From contig NZ_CAKKNC010000005.1 of assembly GCF_918741285.1 (NCBI RefSeq), positions 124,001-188,000 of the forward strand: DNA of 64,000 bases, written 5' to 3'. The position numbers were made by a program, and so were the translations under genes. Of this stretch, positions 38,040 through 48,098 are shown piece by piece. Numbering within the stretch: position 1 is the first letter of the stretch; the number at the start of each line of letters is the position of its first letter. Under the pieces are notes generated by a model that saw only the letters and a program-made list of their open reading frames with translations, was not told the origin of the DNA and searched no databases. The stretch is from Sphingobium sp. CECT 9361 (GTDB lineage Bacteria > Pseudomonadota > Alphaproteobacteria > Sphingomonadales > Sphingomonadaceae).

Positions 38040-39109
38040 CAGCGCACAGCAACAACTGGACCACCGCCGACCGGATCACGGTGGAACATGCCCCGCTGGA
38101 TGATGCGTCCATCGATGCCTGGGTCATGGCCCACCCACGCTCAACGCCATTCCATCGCCCTGCATGGGTCCGCGCCGTTGCGGAAGGCACAGGCCAAACG
38201 CCGCTCATGCTCGTCGCCCGCGATGCCAGCGGCAAGATCGTCGGCCTGCTTCCCCTCACGCTCATCCGGTCGCTCCTGTTCGGCAAAGCCCTCGTCTCCA
38301 CCGGCTTCTCGGTCGACGGCGGCATATTGGCCGACGACCCGGCGGTCGCTGACGCTCTTGCCACTGCCTGCTGGACGCTGGCCGAACGTCATGGCTGCAC
38401 TACGGCAGAACTGCGCGGCGGAATGCTCCCCGACCTCGGCTGGTCGGTCAAAAACGACACCTATCTCAATTTCTCCAAATCTTTGGCGGCCGATGACGCC
38501 GCGCAACTGGCTGCCGTTCCACGCAAGCACCGCGCCGAACTGCGCAAGGGGCTGGACAACGGCCTGACCGTCGAGATCGGCCGCAGTGAAAAACTGAGCG
38601 CGCTGCACTACAGCCTGTACGCGCGCAGCGTTCACCGGCTGGGCACGCCTGTCTTTCCACGCACGCTGTTCGAAAAGACCCTGGATGCAATGGGCAATGA
38701 TGCCGATATCATTTTGATATCAAACAATAATGATCCCGTTACAGCCACCCTGTCGCTCTATCATAACGGCACATGTATGCCCTATTGGCAGGGATCGTCG
38801 GATGCCGCACGAGCGCTCCGCTCGAACGAAGTCGCTTATTTTCATCTGATGAACCACGCGCGCAACCGCGGTTGCCACACATTCGACTTTGGACGCTCGA
38901 AGGTGGGCACAGGCCCGGCCGCATGGAAGAAAAGCTGGGGCTGGGAAGGCGTGCCACTCTCCTACGCCGTCCGTTCTGCCGAAGGGCAGGACGCCCGCGA
39001 CGTCAATCCGCTCTCCCCGCAATATCGCCGCAAGGTCCAGCTGTGGAAGAAGCTCCCGCTCGGCATTGCCAATCTTCTCGGCCCGCATATCGCGCGAGGC
39101 CTCGGATGA
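38036..39109 (+). CDS. FemAB-like protein, XrtA-associated
   Basis: The 357-residue protein matches the FemAB-type (paired GNAT fold) family of exosortase A loci. Typical segments are STPFHRPAWVRAVAEGTGQ near the start and HTFDFGRSKVGTGPAAWKKSWGWEGVPLSY near the end. Relatives transfer amino acids from tRNA to peptidoglycan or acyl groups to glycans; here the acceptor is not known. Both ends overlap neighbours by four bases. Confidence 0.88.
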   Translation: MTAHSNNWTTADRITVEHAPLDDASIDAWVMAHPRSTPFHRPAWVRAVAEGTGQTPLMLVARDASGKIVGLLPLTLIRSLLFGKALVSTGFSVDGGILADDPAVADALATACWTLAERHGCTTAELRGGMLPDLGWSVKNDTYLNFSKSLAADDAAQLAAVPRKHRAELRKGLDNGLTVEIGRSEKLSALHYSLYARSVHRLGTPVFPRTLFEKTLDAMGNDADIILISNNNDPVTATLSLYHNGTCMPYWQGSSDAARALRSNEVAYFHLMNHARNRGCHTFDFGRSKVGTGPAAWKKSWGWEGVPLSYAVRSAEGQDARDVNPLSPQYRRKVQLWKKLPLGIANLLGPHIARGLG

Positions 39110-40347
39110 CGCCCGCCGCCGATGCGGTGGCGGGCGAAATCCTGTTCCTGTGCCATCGTATCCCGTTCCCCCCGGATCGTGGCGACAAGATCCGCTCCTT
39201 CCATCTCCTGCGCAAACTCGCTGAGATAGCGCCGGTGCACGTGGGGTGCTTTGGCGACGACGCACGCGACCTGTCATTCGCCCCTATGCTGGCCGAGATC
39301 GCAAAATCGCAAGTTGTCCTCCAACGCAATGGTTCGCGCGTAACAGGCGGCTTGCGCGGCCTCGCGAGAAACCAGCCACTGCTCGTCTCCCTGTTCGATA
39401 ACCCCGCCATGCACCGCTGGGTCACCAGAACCCTTGGCGACCGCCCTATCCGCGCTGTCGTGGCCTACTCCGTGCAAATGGCCCATTTCGTCCCCGTCCT
39501 GCCAACAGCCACTCGGTTCTTTATGGACTTCGTGGACTTCGATTCCGCCAAATATGCCGCCTACGGTGCGGAACAGTCTGGCCCGATGGGCTGGATCAAT
39601 CGCCGCGAAGGCCAAAAGCTGCTGGCGTTCGAACGTGATGTCGCCATGCGCGCGGACGTCAGCACCTTCGTAAGCGAAGCCGAAGCGGCCATGTTCCGCG
39701 CCGCGACCGGGACGGGAATCGACCGCGTCCGTGCCATGGAAAACGGCGTCGCTCTCGATTATTTCGACCCCGCCGCCTCCTTCGCCACCTTGACGCTAGC
39801 GGAAAGGGGGGAGGGGCCGCTGATCGTGTTCACCGGCCAGATGGACTATCGCCCGAACATCGAAGCGGTGGAGAGCTTCGCCCGCCAAAGCCTCCCACTC
39901 ATCCGCCAGTCCCGCCCCGACGCCCGCTTCGCCATCGTCGGTCGCGCGCCCACCAGCGCCGTGCAGGCGCTTGCCGAGATTCCCGGCGTCATCGTGACAG
40001 GCGGCGTAGACGATGTGCGCGGCTGGCTCGCCGCCGCCGATGTCGTCGTCGCGCCGCTGCGGATCGCGCGCGGTATCCAGAACAAGGTGCTCGAAGCGAT
40101 GGCGATGGCCCGCCCCGTGGTGGCCTCCCCGCAAGCCGCCGAAGGCATAGACGCGACGCACGGCGCGCATCTGCTGGTCGCGCCCGACCCATCGGAAGAA
40201 GCCGCGATGGTTCTCGCGCTGCTGGGCGATACCGACCGCGCACAAGCGCTCGGCAAAGCCGCCCGTCAGCGAATGGTCGAGCGTTATGAGTGGGATCGCA
40301 CTTTGGCGGCGCTTCCCGAACTCGTCATGGGCGGCACCTTGGCATGA
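39106..40347 (+). CDS. XrtA-associated glycosyltransferase (GT4, TIGR03087 type)
   Basis: The 413-residue protein starts at the ATG overlapping the FemAB stop codon. The N-terminus EILFLCHRIPFPPDRGDKIRSFHLL is characteristic of the family. The GT4 donor-site motif is GIQNKVLEAMAMARPVVASP, and an earlier strand is LIVFTGQMDYRPNIEAV. It would transfer a sugar from a nucleotide donor during polymer synthesis in the cytoplasm. Confidence 0.9.
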   Translation: MTPAADAVAGEILFLCHRIPFPPDRGDKIRSFHLLRKLAEIAPVHVGCFGDDARDLSFAPMLAEIAKSQVVLQRNGSRVTGGLRGLARNQPLLVSLFDNPAMHRWVTRTLGDRPIRAVVAYSVQMAHFVPVLPTATRFFMDFVDFDSAKYAAYGAEQSGPMGWINRREGQKLLAFERDVAMRADVSTFVSEAEAAMFRAATGTGIDRVRAMENGVALDYFDPAASFATLTLAERGEGPLIVFTGQMDYRPNIEAVESFARQSLPLIRQSRPDARFAIVGRAPTSAVQALAEIPGVIVTGGVDDVRGWLAAADVVVAPLRIARGIQNKVLEAMAMARPVVASPQAAEGIDATHGAHLLVAPDPSEEAAMVLALLGDTDRAQALGKAARQRMVERYEWDRTLAALPELVMGGTLA

Positions 40348-41867
40348 CCGCAGCCACCGCCACCATGCCGTCACGATCCTTTACGGGATGGCGCGCCCAC
40401 CTGGCGGCGCTGGCTGTCGTCGCTGCGGCCATCCTGCTGCTCTTCATCCGGGACGCGCACGATATGGTCGCGATCTGGTGGAACGCGTCCACCTTTCAGC
40501 ATTGCCTGTTCGTGCCGTTCCTGATCGGCTGGCTGGTGCATCAGCGCTTGCCGGGCCTGAGCCAACTCACCCCGCAGGCATGGGCGCCCGGCCTCTTATG
40601 GCTCGGCCTCGGCAGCTTCGCCTGGCTTCTGGGCGATGCCGCAGGCGTTGCCCTGTTTCGCCACGCGGGCCTCGTCGTAATGCTGCAAGGTGCCGTCATG
40701 GCGCTGCTCGGCCCCAATGTCGCGCGCGCGCTCACCTTCCCCCTGTTCTACGCCTTTTTCATGGTTCCGTTCGGTGAGGAAGTCGTCCCCACCCTACAAA
40801 TCCTGACCGCCCACCTCTCGATGTGGCTGCTCACTCTGGCGGGCATCCCCGCGCATATGGAGGGCGTGTTCATCACCACGCCCACCGGCTATTTCGAAGT
40901 GGCCGAAGCCTGTTCCGGTGCGAAATTCCTGATCGCAATGGCCGCTTACGCCGTTCTTGTCGCCAACGTCTGTTTCCGCCGCTGGACCCGGCGCATTCTG
41001 TTCGTCGGCGGAGCGCTGGCGCTTTCCGTCCTGGCAAACGGCGTCCGCGCCTTCCTCACGATCCTCGTTGCGCATCTGACGACCGTCGATGCCGCAGTCG
41101 GGTTCGATCATGTCGTATTCGGCTGGATATTCTTCGGCGTCATCATGGTGATCGTGATGGCCGTCGCATGGCCCTTCTTCGACCGGAAACCCACCGATCC
41201 CGGGTTCGATCCTGACGCCCTGAAGGGCACTATCGGGCTTCGCAGCCCTATGAGTTGGGTAGCACCCGCCGCCCTGGCACTCGCTGCACTGGCACCTGTC
41301 TGGTCTGCCGTCATGGCGGCCAGCAGCGCGCCGGTTCCGGCCCATATCTCCCTGCCCAAAATCCCCGGCTGGTCACGCACGGCGCAGCCGCAATCCTACC
41401 CCTGGACTCCCCATTTCAGCAGTGCGGACCATTTCGTGTCAGGCCGATATGCCGATGCGCAGGGACGAATCGTCGATCTATCCATCGCCGTCTACACCCG
41501 CCAACAAGAAGGCCGCGAACTGGTCGGCTTCGGTCAGGGCGCAGTCGGTCCCGATAGCAAATGGGCGTGGACGTCCCCCGCCTTCGCACCGGCCAATGGC
41601 ATGGGAGAACGCATCATCGCGCCCGGTCCCGTGGTCCGCGACGTCATGACATTCTATGCGGTCGGCGGTGCCATCACCGGCAGCGCGGGCGCTGTAAAGC
41701 TTGCCACGCTCAAAGCGCGCCTGCTCGGTCGCGATCAGCGCGCCGTCGCGATCCTCGTCTCCGCCGAAGACCGCGAAGGCCATTCCGCTCAAACCGCCAT
41801 GACGGCATTTCTGCGTGACCTTGGCCCCGTGAAGGATTTGGCTGACGCCAGCGCCGGCATCCGCTAG
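40344..41867 (+). CDS. xrtA: Exosortase A with C-terminal EpsI domain
   Basis: The 507-residue inner-membrane protein has eight to nine predicted helices in its first 310 residues. The exosortase triad is C190 (EACSGAKFL), R235 (NGVRAFL) and H256 (GFDHVVFGW). A periplasmic EpsI-type domain (about residues 320-507) is fused behind it, a known arrangement for XrtA. Exosortases recognise PEP-CTERM tails and are thought to cleave them and attach the protein to the envelope or polymer. The ATG overlaps the glycosyltransferase stop. Confidence 0.95.
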   Translation: MTAATATMPSRSFTGWRAHLAALAVVAAAILLLFIRDAHDMVAIWWNASTFQHCLFVPFLIGWLVHQRLPGLSQLTPQAWAPGLLWLGLGSFAWLLGDAAGVALFRHAGLVVMLQGAVMALLGPNVARALTFPLFYAFFMVPFGEEVVPTLQILTAHLSMWLLTLAGIPAHMEGVFITTPTGYFEVAEACSGAKFLIAMAAYAVLVANVCFRRWTRRILFVGGALALSVLANGVRAFLTILVAHLTTVDAAVGFDHVVFGWIFFGVIMVIVMAVAWPFFDRKPTDPGFDPDALKGTIGLRSPMSWVAPAALALAALAPVWSAVMAASSAPVPAHISLPKIPGWSRTAQPQSYPWTPHFSSADHFVSGRYADAQGRIVDLSIAVYTRQQEGRELVGFGQGAVGPDSKWAWTSPAFAPANGMGERIIAPGPVVRDVMTFYAVGGAITGSAGAVKLATLKARLLGRDQRAVAILVSAEDREGHSAQTAMTAFLRDLGPVKDLADASAGIR

Positions 41868-41878
41868 GGCAACCGCAT

Positions 41879-43774
41879 ATGTGTGGCATAGCGGGTATCT
41901 TCCATCTCGAAACGGCAAAGCCGGTCGATCCGGCGCGGGTGCGGCTGATGACCGACGCCATCGCGCATCGCGGGCCGGACGGCGCAGGCGTATGGACCGC
42001 GCCGGGCGTCGGGCTGGGCCATCGCCGCCTGTCTATCATAGACCTTGGCGGCGGCGCGCAGCCGATGCTGACCCCGGACGAAAGTCTCGCCGTCACCTTC
42101 AACGGCGAAATCTACAATTTTGCCGAGGTGCGGCGCGAACTCGAAGGGAAGGGGCATCGCTTCCGTACCGACAGCGACACCGAAGTCATCCTTCACGGTT
42201 ATCGTCAATGGGGCGAGGCCTGCGTCAATCGCTTCGACGGTATGTTCGCCTTCGCCCTGTTTGACCGCCACGCCAATGCCCTGTGGCTGGTGCGTGACCG
42301 CCTTGGCGTCAAGCCGCTGCATTACGCGCAGGTTTCTGACGGCAGTGTAATTTTCTCTTCCGAATTGAAAGGTTTGCTGGCTAACCCTCTGTTGCGCCGT
42401 GACCCCGATGTGACGGCTATCGAGGACTATATGGCCTATGGCTATGTCCCGGACGATGCCTGCCTCGTCGCAGGGGTCAAGAAACTCGGGGCAGGGGAGA
42501 CGCTCCGCCTCGTGCGGGGCCAGCCGATCAGCCGTCCGCAAAAATACTGGGACATCAGCTTTGCCGACCGCAGCGTCGCGACCCCGCAGGCGCTGGAAGA
42601 GGAACTGACGTCACTGATGCGCGCCGCCGTTCGCTCGCGGATGGTTGCCGATGTGCCGCTCGGCGCATTCCTTTCGGGCGGCGTCGACAGCAGCAGCGTC
42701 GTCGCCTTGATGGCGGAGGCGAGCGGGCAGGCGGTCAAGACCTGCACCATAGGCTTCGATGTCGCTGCGCTCGACGAGACGGCTTATGCCGACCGCATCG
42801 CGCGCCGCTTCGCTACCGATCATCGCACCCGCATTGTATCCTCGGAAGACTATGGCCTGATCGACACGCTCGCCTTCCATTTCGACGAACCTTTCGCCGA
42901 TGCGTCCGCATTGCCTACCTACCGAGTCTGCGAACTGGCGCGCGAAACTGTCACCGTCGCGCTGTCAGGCGACGGCGCAGACGAAGCCTTCGCCGGATAC
43001 CGCCGTCACCGCTTCCAGTATCAGGGCGAACGCTTCCGCTCCCTTATCCCCGACAGCATCCGCCAACCATTGTTCGGCACCTTGGGCCGCTTCTACCCCA
43101 AAGCCGACTGGGCACCGCGCGCCTTACGCGCCAAGTCCACTTTCTTGGAACTCGCGCAGAACGGTGCCGAAGCCTATGCCGCATCGGTCGGCGTTACACC
43201 GCACGCCATGCGCCAGCGGCTCTACACCGCCGATATGCGGGCCGCACTCGCTGGCCACCGCGCCGAAGATCGTTACGTTAGTGCAATGAATAACGCCCCG
43301 GCCCGCGAACCCCTCGACCGCGCTCAATATGCCGATATGAAAATCTGGCTCCCCGGCGACATCCTGACCAAGACCGACCGGATGAGCATGGCTGTCGGTC
43401 TGGAAGCAAGAGAACCGTTACTCGATCATCGGCTTATGGAATTTGCCGGACGCCTCCCCGTCAACCAGCGTATCCGGGGGAACAGCGGCAAATATCTCAT
43501 GAAAAAGGCGATGGAAGCCTATTTGCCGCAGGACATCCTCTATCGCCAGAAAATGGGCTTCGTAACCCCGATCACTGACTGGTTTCGCGGCCCTCTCGCC
43601 GGTGAAGCCAGCGCTGTCGCAGGCGGCTCTGCCATAGCGCGCACTGGCCTGTTCGACCTCAAAACCATGGGCAAGGCGGCGTCCGACCATCGCAGCGGCA
43701 TAGCCGACAACGGCCGTTTGCTTTGGCAACTGGTCATGCTGGACAAGGCGCTCTCGCGGCTGTTCAAACTTTAG
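41879..43774 (+). CDS. XrtA-associated amidotransferase (asparagine synthase-like)
   Basis: The 631-residue protein has an N-terminal glutaminase domain with catalytic Cys2 (MCGIAGIFHLE) and a PP-loop synthetase domain (AFLSGGVDSSSVVALMAE). It belongs to the AsnB-like family found at the end of exosortase A loci (TIGR03108 type). It probably amidates a carboxyl group on a sugar or precursor rather than free aspartate, but this is inferred. It follows xrtA by 11 bases and closes the operon. Confidence 0.9.
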   Translation: MCGIAGIFHLETAKPVDPARVRLMTDAIAHRGPDGAGVWTAPGVGLGHRRLSIIDLGGGAQPMLTPDESLAVTFNGEIYNFAEVRRELEGKGHRFRTDSDTEVILHGYRQWGEACVNRFDGMFAFALFDRHANALWLVRDRLGVKPLHYAQVSDGSVIFSSELKGLLANPLLRRDPDVTAIEDYMAYGYVPDDACLVAGVKKLGAGETLRLVRGQPISRPQKYWDISFADRSVATPQALEEELTSLMRAAVRSRMVADVPLGAFLSGGVDSSSVVALMAEASGQAVKTCTIGFDVAALDETAYADRIARRFATDHRTRIVSSEDYGLIDTLAFHFDEPFADASALPTYRVCELARETVTVALSGDGADEAFAGYRRHRFQYQGERFRSLIPDSIRQPLFGTLGRFYPKADWAPRALRAKSTFLELAQNGAEAYAASVGVTPHAMRQRLYTADMRAALAGHRAEDRYVSAMNNAPAREPLDRAQYADMKIWLPGDILTKTDRMSMAVGLEAREPLLDHRLMEFAGRLPVNQRIRGNSGKYLMKKAMEAYLPQDILYRQKMGFVTPITDWFRGPLAGEASAVAGGSAIARTGLFDLKTMGKAASDHRSGIADNGRLLWQLVMLDKALSRLFKL

Positions 43775-43912
43775 AATCGTTTTTACGTGTCGACTTATTC
43801 ATAAACGGCACGCAACTTTCCCGCCCTAAAGCAAAGCTGCACTGGACAAACAGGGTCAGCGCGCTATGCGCCAACGCGCCATATATTAGGGGCAATCGTA
43901 CTGGAGTCTGTG

Positions 43913-44938
43913 ATGGGTTATCGTGTCGTCGTCGTCGGAGCCACCGGAAATGTGGGCCGCGAAATGCTGAACATTCTGGCCGAGCGGGAATTCCCGGCGG
44001 ACGAGATTGCGGTTCTGGCATCCTCGCGCTCGACCGGCACCACGATTGAATATGGCGACACGGGCAAAATGCTCAAGGTGAAGAATGTCGAGCATTTCGA
44101 CTTCACCGGATGGGACATCGCGCTGTTTTCCGCCGGTTCCGAACCGACCAAGATCTACGCGCCGAAGGCGGCTGCGGCGGGCTGCATCGTCATCGACAAC
44201 AGCTCGCTCTATCGCATGGACCCGGACGTTCCGTTGATCGTGCCCGAAGTGAACCCCGAAGCGATCGACGGCTATACGAAGAAGAACATCATCGCGAACC
44301 CCAACTGCTCGACTGCGCAGATGGTCGTGGCGTTGAAGCCCCTGCATGATGCTGCGAAGATCACGCGCGTCGTCGTCTCGACCTATCAGTCCGTGTCCGG
44401 CGCAGGCAAGGAAGGCATGGACGAACTGTTCGAACAGTCGCGCAACATCTTCGTCGGTGATCCAGCCGAACCCAAGAAGTTCACCAAGCAGATCGCTTTC
44501 AACGTGATCCCGCACATCGACAGCTTCCTCGACGACGGTTTCACCAAGGAAGAGTGGAAGATGGTCGTCGAGACCAAGAAGATCCTCGATCCCAAGATCA
44601 AGGTCGTCGCTACCTGTGTCCGCGTCCCCGTGTTCGTCGGCCACAGCGAAGCGATCAACATCGAGTTCGAGAATGAAATCTCGGCGACGAAGGCCCAGTC
44701 GATCCTCCGCGAAGCGCCCGGCATCATGCTGATCGATAAGCGTGAAGATGGCGGCTATGTCACGCCCGTCGAATGCGTCGGCGATTACGCCACCTTCATC
44801 AGCCGCGTTCGCGAAGATCCGACCGTGGAAAACGGTCTGGTCCTGTGGTGCGTATCGGACAATCTGCGTAAGGGCGCGGCACTGAACGCCGTTCAGATCG
44901 CTGAGCTGCTGGGCCGCCGCCACCTCAAAAAGGGCTGA
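43913..44938 (+). CDS. asd: Aspartate-semialdehyde dehydrogenase
   Basis: The 341-residue enzyme reduces aspartyl phosphate to the semialdehyde, the branch point to lysine/diaminopimelate, threonine and methionine. The N-terminal NADP motif is VVGATGNVGREML. The active-site cysteine is in NPNCSTAQMV, and the catalytic histidine region is RVPVFVGHSEA. ATG 43913 has GGAG at the right distance, so I prefer it to GTG 43910. It stands alone, convergent with the MFS gene. Confidence 0.96.
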   Translation: MGYRVVVVGATGNVGREMLNILAEREFPADEIAVLASSRSTGTTIEYGDTGKMLKVKNVEHFDFTGWDIALFSAGSEPTKIYAPKAAAAGCIVIDNSSLYRMDPDVPLIVPEVNPEAIDGYTKKNIIANPNCSTAQMVVALKPLHDAAKITRVVVSTYQSVSGAGKEGMDELFEQSRNIFVGDPAEPKKFTKQIAFNVIPHIDSFLDDGFTKEEWKMVVETKKILDPKIKVVATCVRVPVFVGHSEAINIEFENEISATKAQSILREAPGIMLIDKREDGGYVTPVECVGDYATFISRVREDPTVENGLVLWCVSDNLRKGAALNAVQIAELLGRRHLKKG

Positions 44939-44944
44939 TAGCGT

Positions 44945-46504
44945 CTATTCCATCGCCATATGCGGAAGGTCGTCTTCATCGGCCTTCCGCTTTGGCTTGC
45001 GAAGCAGCAGAAGTAGCGGCAACCCCGCCAAAGTAGCGAACATCATGAAGTAAAAATCGTCGAGATAGGCGATCATCGCTGCCTGTTTGTTCACCATCGC
45101 ATCCAGTCCGCTCATGATCGTATCGCCCCCAGACCCCAGCACGCTCACCATGCTTGGGTCCGCGGGTAGATTATAGGGGGTCACGGTCCCTGCGATATCG
45201 GCATGGCTCACCTGAATATTGCGTGCCAGCAGTGCCGTGACGATCGCTATTCCGACACTTGCCCCAAGGTTGCGCGACAGGTTCAGCAAGCTTGCCGCGT
45301 CGGTTCGATACTCATTCGGGAGAGTGGCAAAACTCAGCACGGTAAGCGGCACAAACACGAGGCCCAGCCCCAGCCCCTGGATAAACCCGCTCAGGACGAT
45401 CGGTCTCCAGTCCATCTCGAGAGACCATCCGGTCATTAACCCCAACGATCCGGCCATGATGGCAAAGCCCAATCCAAGCAGCAGACGTTGATCAACAACG
45501 CCCGCAATTCGGCCAGTCAATGCCGTCGTCAATAAGACGCCGGCGCCACGGGAAGATAAAATGATGCCGGTATCGAGTACCGAGTATCCAAAGAGGTTCT
45601 GAAGCAATGGCGGGAGCAGCGCCATCGCTGCCATCATCACGACGCCAATAACAAACATAAGGAGCGTGCCCGAAACCAGATTGCGATCCTGGATCATTGC
45701 GGGTGGAAACAAGGGCTTCGGGGCCGTTGCCATGTGTACCGCGAACATCCAGAGGCCGGTGACGGCGATACCTGCTTCAATCCAGATTTCGTTAGATGTG
45801 AACCAGTCGACATGCGGCCCGCGGTCCAGCATCAATTGCAGTCCTGCCAATCCTATGGCGAGCATGCCCCAACCCACCATATCGAACTTTCGCGATGTGT
45901 TGGGTTTGCGCGGCAAAAGAAACCATAATCCGACAAGGCACGCTAGACCGATCGGAATGTTGACGAAAAACACCCATCTCCAATTATAATTCTCTGTCAG
46001 CCACCCCCCTATAATGGGTCCGAGGATGGGCCCGATCATGACCCCCATTCCATAGATCGACATGGCTTTTGCGTGTTCTGATGGCCGATTGACGTCCAGC
46101 ATGATCGTTTGAGCGAGTGGCGCCAGAAAGGCGCCACCGACACCCTGCAGCAGTCTGAACACCACCATCTCACTCAGGCTTGTGGCAATGCCGCAAAAAA
46201 TCGAAGCCACCACGAAAAGGACCACTGACGCAATAAACAGATTCCGTGCGCCGTAGCGGGCCGCCAACCAGCCGGTAAGCGGAATAGCGACTGCAGCGGC
46301 CAGGATGTAGCTAGTCAGCACCCATGTTATACTGTCCTGCGTCGCACCGAGCGCAGCTTGCATATGTGGCAAGGCAACGTTGGCGATGGTTGTATCGAGC
46401 ACTTGCATCAGCATTGCTGCCATGACCGATATGGTCAGCAGTGCTTTGTTGCGGACTACGACATTGGGAGCATCTTTTGCCGGGGCAGCGCTACTTGCCG
46501 CCAT
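44945..46504 (-). CDS. emrB: DHA2-family MFS drug exporter (EmrB-like)
   Basis: The 519-residue protein has 14 predicted membrane helices and the DHA2 signatures MQVLDTTIANVALPHMQAALGA, SYILAAAVAIPLTGWLAARYGAR and RLLQGVGGAFLAPLAQTIMLD. It works with the periplasmic adaptor EmrA encoded just upstream in the same direction (2-base gap). The cassette would export hydrophobic drugs or uncouplers. Its base composition is lower in GC than the flanking genes (about 53 percent in a sampled line against about 62 percent nearby), a hint of later acquisition. Confidence 0.93.
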   Translation of the reverse strand: MAASSAAPAKDAPNVVVRNKALLTISVMAAMLMQVLDTTIANVALPHMQAALGATQDSITWVLTSYILAAAVAIPLTGWLAARYGARNLFIASVVLFVVASIFCGIATSLSEMVVFRLLQGVGGAFLAPLAQTIMLDVNRPSEHAKAMSIYGMGVMIGPILGPIIGGWLTENYNWRWVFFVNIPIGLACLVGLWFLLPRKPNTSRKFDMVGWGMLAIGLAGLQLMLDRGPHVDWFTSNEIWIEAGIAVTGLWMFAVHMATAPKPLFPPAMIQDRNLVSGTLLMFVIGVVMMAAMALLPPLLQNLFGYSVLDTGIILSSRGAGVLLTTALTGRIAGVVDQRLLLGLGFAIMAGSLGLMTGWSLEMDWRPIVLSGFIQGLGLGLVFVPLTVLSFATLPNEYRTDAASLLNLSRNLGASVGIAIVTALLARNIQVSHADIAGTVTPYNLPADPSMVSVLGSGGDTIMSGLDAMVNKQAAMIAYLDDFYFMMFATLAGLPLLLLLRKPKRKADEDDLPHMAME

Positions 46505-46506
46505 TG

Positions 46507-47616
46507 CTACTTTCCAGCTTTGCGAATGTCGACGACCACTTTTGCGGACTGACCGGCAATCATCGGACGAGGCGATTTATCGTCGAAGGCAATGCGAACA
46601 GGAACGCGCTGCGTAACCTTCACCCAGTTGCCATTGGCGTTCTGCGCGGGGAGTACCGCAAATTCGGAGCCTGTTCCCGCGCCAATGCTATCGATATGCC
46701 CGCGAAGCTTCAAATCGGGATAGGCATCTAAGCGCACTTCGGCCGGTTGTCCGGGATACATATGGTCCAGGTCCGTTTCCTTGAAATTTGCCTCGACCCA
46801 ACTCCGATCGCTGGCAACGATACTTACCGCGGGAAGACCTGTGACCATCATTTGACCCACCTGCAGGCGATCCGACTGGCTGATACGACCTGATGTCGGG
46901 GCACGGACCGTGGTACGGGTCAGATCAAGCTGCGCCTTGGCGCGCTGGGCACGGGCTGCGGCGATGTCCGGGTTCTCGCCGGGCACCTGTGCGCCGGTGG
47001 CGAGCGATGCTTTGGCTTTCTGGGCATCGACCTGCGCCAACTGAACGCGCAATTGGGCGTTCTGGAAGGCATTCTGAGCAGCCTGCAACTTGGCTCGGGT
47101 GGTGAAACCCTTGTTCATCAACTCCTGCTGCCGCTGCAATTCGGCGCGGGTGAACGTAACATCGCTTTGCGCGCCCGCGATGCCGACACCACTGGTGCTA
47201 TAGTCGGTTTGCAATTCTGTTACTTTGACCTGCGCCGCCGCAATTGCCGCATCGGCTTGGGCCAAGGCAACCTCATAAGGTCGGGGATCGACCCTGAACA
47301 GAATATCGCCCGCTTTGACCATCTGGTTCTCGCGCACGTTCACCGAAACGATGCGCCCCCCAACGTCGCTGCTCACGGAAACAACATCCTGCTTGATATA
47401 GGCATTGTCAGTGCTCACGGATCGACCGCTCGTCGCGTAGAAATAGCCGCCAACTCCGGCAAGGAGCAGCGGCACCGATAGCATCAATGCCAGCCGCTTA
47501 CCGCGTTTTGCCGTCTTCCGCTGAATGGGATCTGTTTCAGGCAATTCGGAACCATCCCGTTCAACGGCCATTGCCGGAGTCCCCGTTTCCCGGATCGGGC
47601 GATCGGCTTCAGCCAT
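46507..47616 (-). CDS. emrA: EmrA-like membrane fusion protein
   Basis: The 369-residue protein has one membrane anchor near residues 35-55 (LALMLSVPLLLAGVGGYFY), an HlyD/EmrA half-motif (VSSDVGGRIVSVNVRENQMVKAGDILFRVD), a helical hairpin, and the second half (VRAPTSGRISQSDRLQVGQMM). ATG 47616 has AAGGAAG upstream and overlaps the end of the MarR gene by eight bases; the longer frame to 47667 lies inside marR. It bridges the inner-membrane exporter to an outer-membrane channel. Confidence 0.92.
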   Translation of the reverse strand: MAEADRPIRETGTPAMAVERDGSELPETDPIQRKTAKRGKRLALMLSVPLLLAGVGGYFYATSGRSVSTDNAYIKQDVVSVSSDVGGRIVSVNVRENQMVKAGDILFRVDPRPYEVALAQADAAIAAAQVKVTELQTDYSTSGVGIAGAQSDVTFTRAELQRQQELMNKGFTTRAKLQAAQNAFQNAQLRVQLAQVDAQKAKASLATGAQVPGENPDIAAARAQRAKAQLDLTRTTVRAPTSGRISQSDRLQVGQMMVTGLPAVSIVASDRSWVEANFKETDLDHMYPGQPAEVRLDAYPDLKLRGHIDSIGAGTGSEFAVLPAQNANGNWVKVTQRVPVRIAFDDKSPRPMIAGQSAKVVVDIRKAGK

Positions 47617-48076
47617 TGAGAACTTCCTTTTTAGCTGCGGGATCCAAATCCGTGGAATAATCGTCAATCAGATTGTTGCGAAGTCGGTCGAGCATCTCCT
47701 GTAACTGCTCGACCTCGCGAATGGAAAAGCCCTGCAGGCTCTGCGAGCGCATGTCCTCTGCTACCAAACCGAGCTGTGTCAGTAGTGGATCGGCAGCATC
47801 CGTCAGAAAAATCTGCCACGCCCGTCGGTCGGTCGGGTCGCGCCGACGTTCGACAAGTCCGGCCTGTTCGAGGCGATCGATCATACGGCAGGTCGTGATC
47901 GGTTCGACTTCCAGCCGCTCGGCAATCTGACCCTGGTTTATACCGGGAGTCCGATGTAGCATGAACAACACGCGCCATTGCGACCCAGTGACGCCCAACT
48001 GCTTTGCCGCGCCGTCAAAACGCTTACGCATTAAACGACCGATGTCGTTCACATAGAACCCAAGATGCTCTGTCAT
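47609..48076 (-). CDS. MarR-family repressor of the efflux cassette
   Basis: The 155-residue protein has the MarR winged helix: LGVTGSQWRVLFMLHRTPGINQGQIAERLEVEPITTCRMIDRLEQAGLVERRRDPTDRRAWQIFLT. It is the first gene of marR-emrA-emrB, the same order as E. coli emrRAB, so it probably represses the operon until a toxic ligand binds. I prefer ATG 48076, because the first in-frame ATG (48097) lies next to the predicted -10 box and too close to be translated from that promoter. Confidence 0.9.
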   Translation of the reverse strand: MTEHLGFYVNDIGRLMRKRFDGAAKQLGVTGSQWRVLFMLHRTPGINQGQIAERLEVEPITTCRMIDRLEQAGLVERRRDPTDRRAWQIFLTDAADPLLTQLGLVAEDMRSQSLQGFSIREVEQLQEMLDRLRNNLIDDYSTDLDPAAKKEVLNG

Positions 48077-48098
48077 AAGCGCCAACATAATAAGCATA

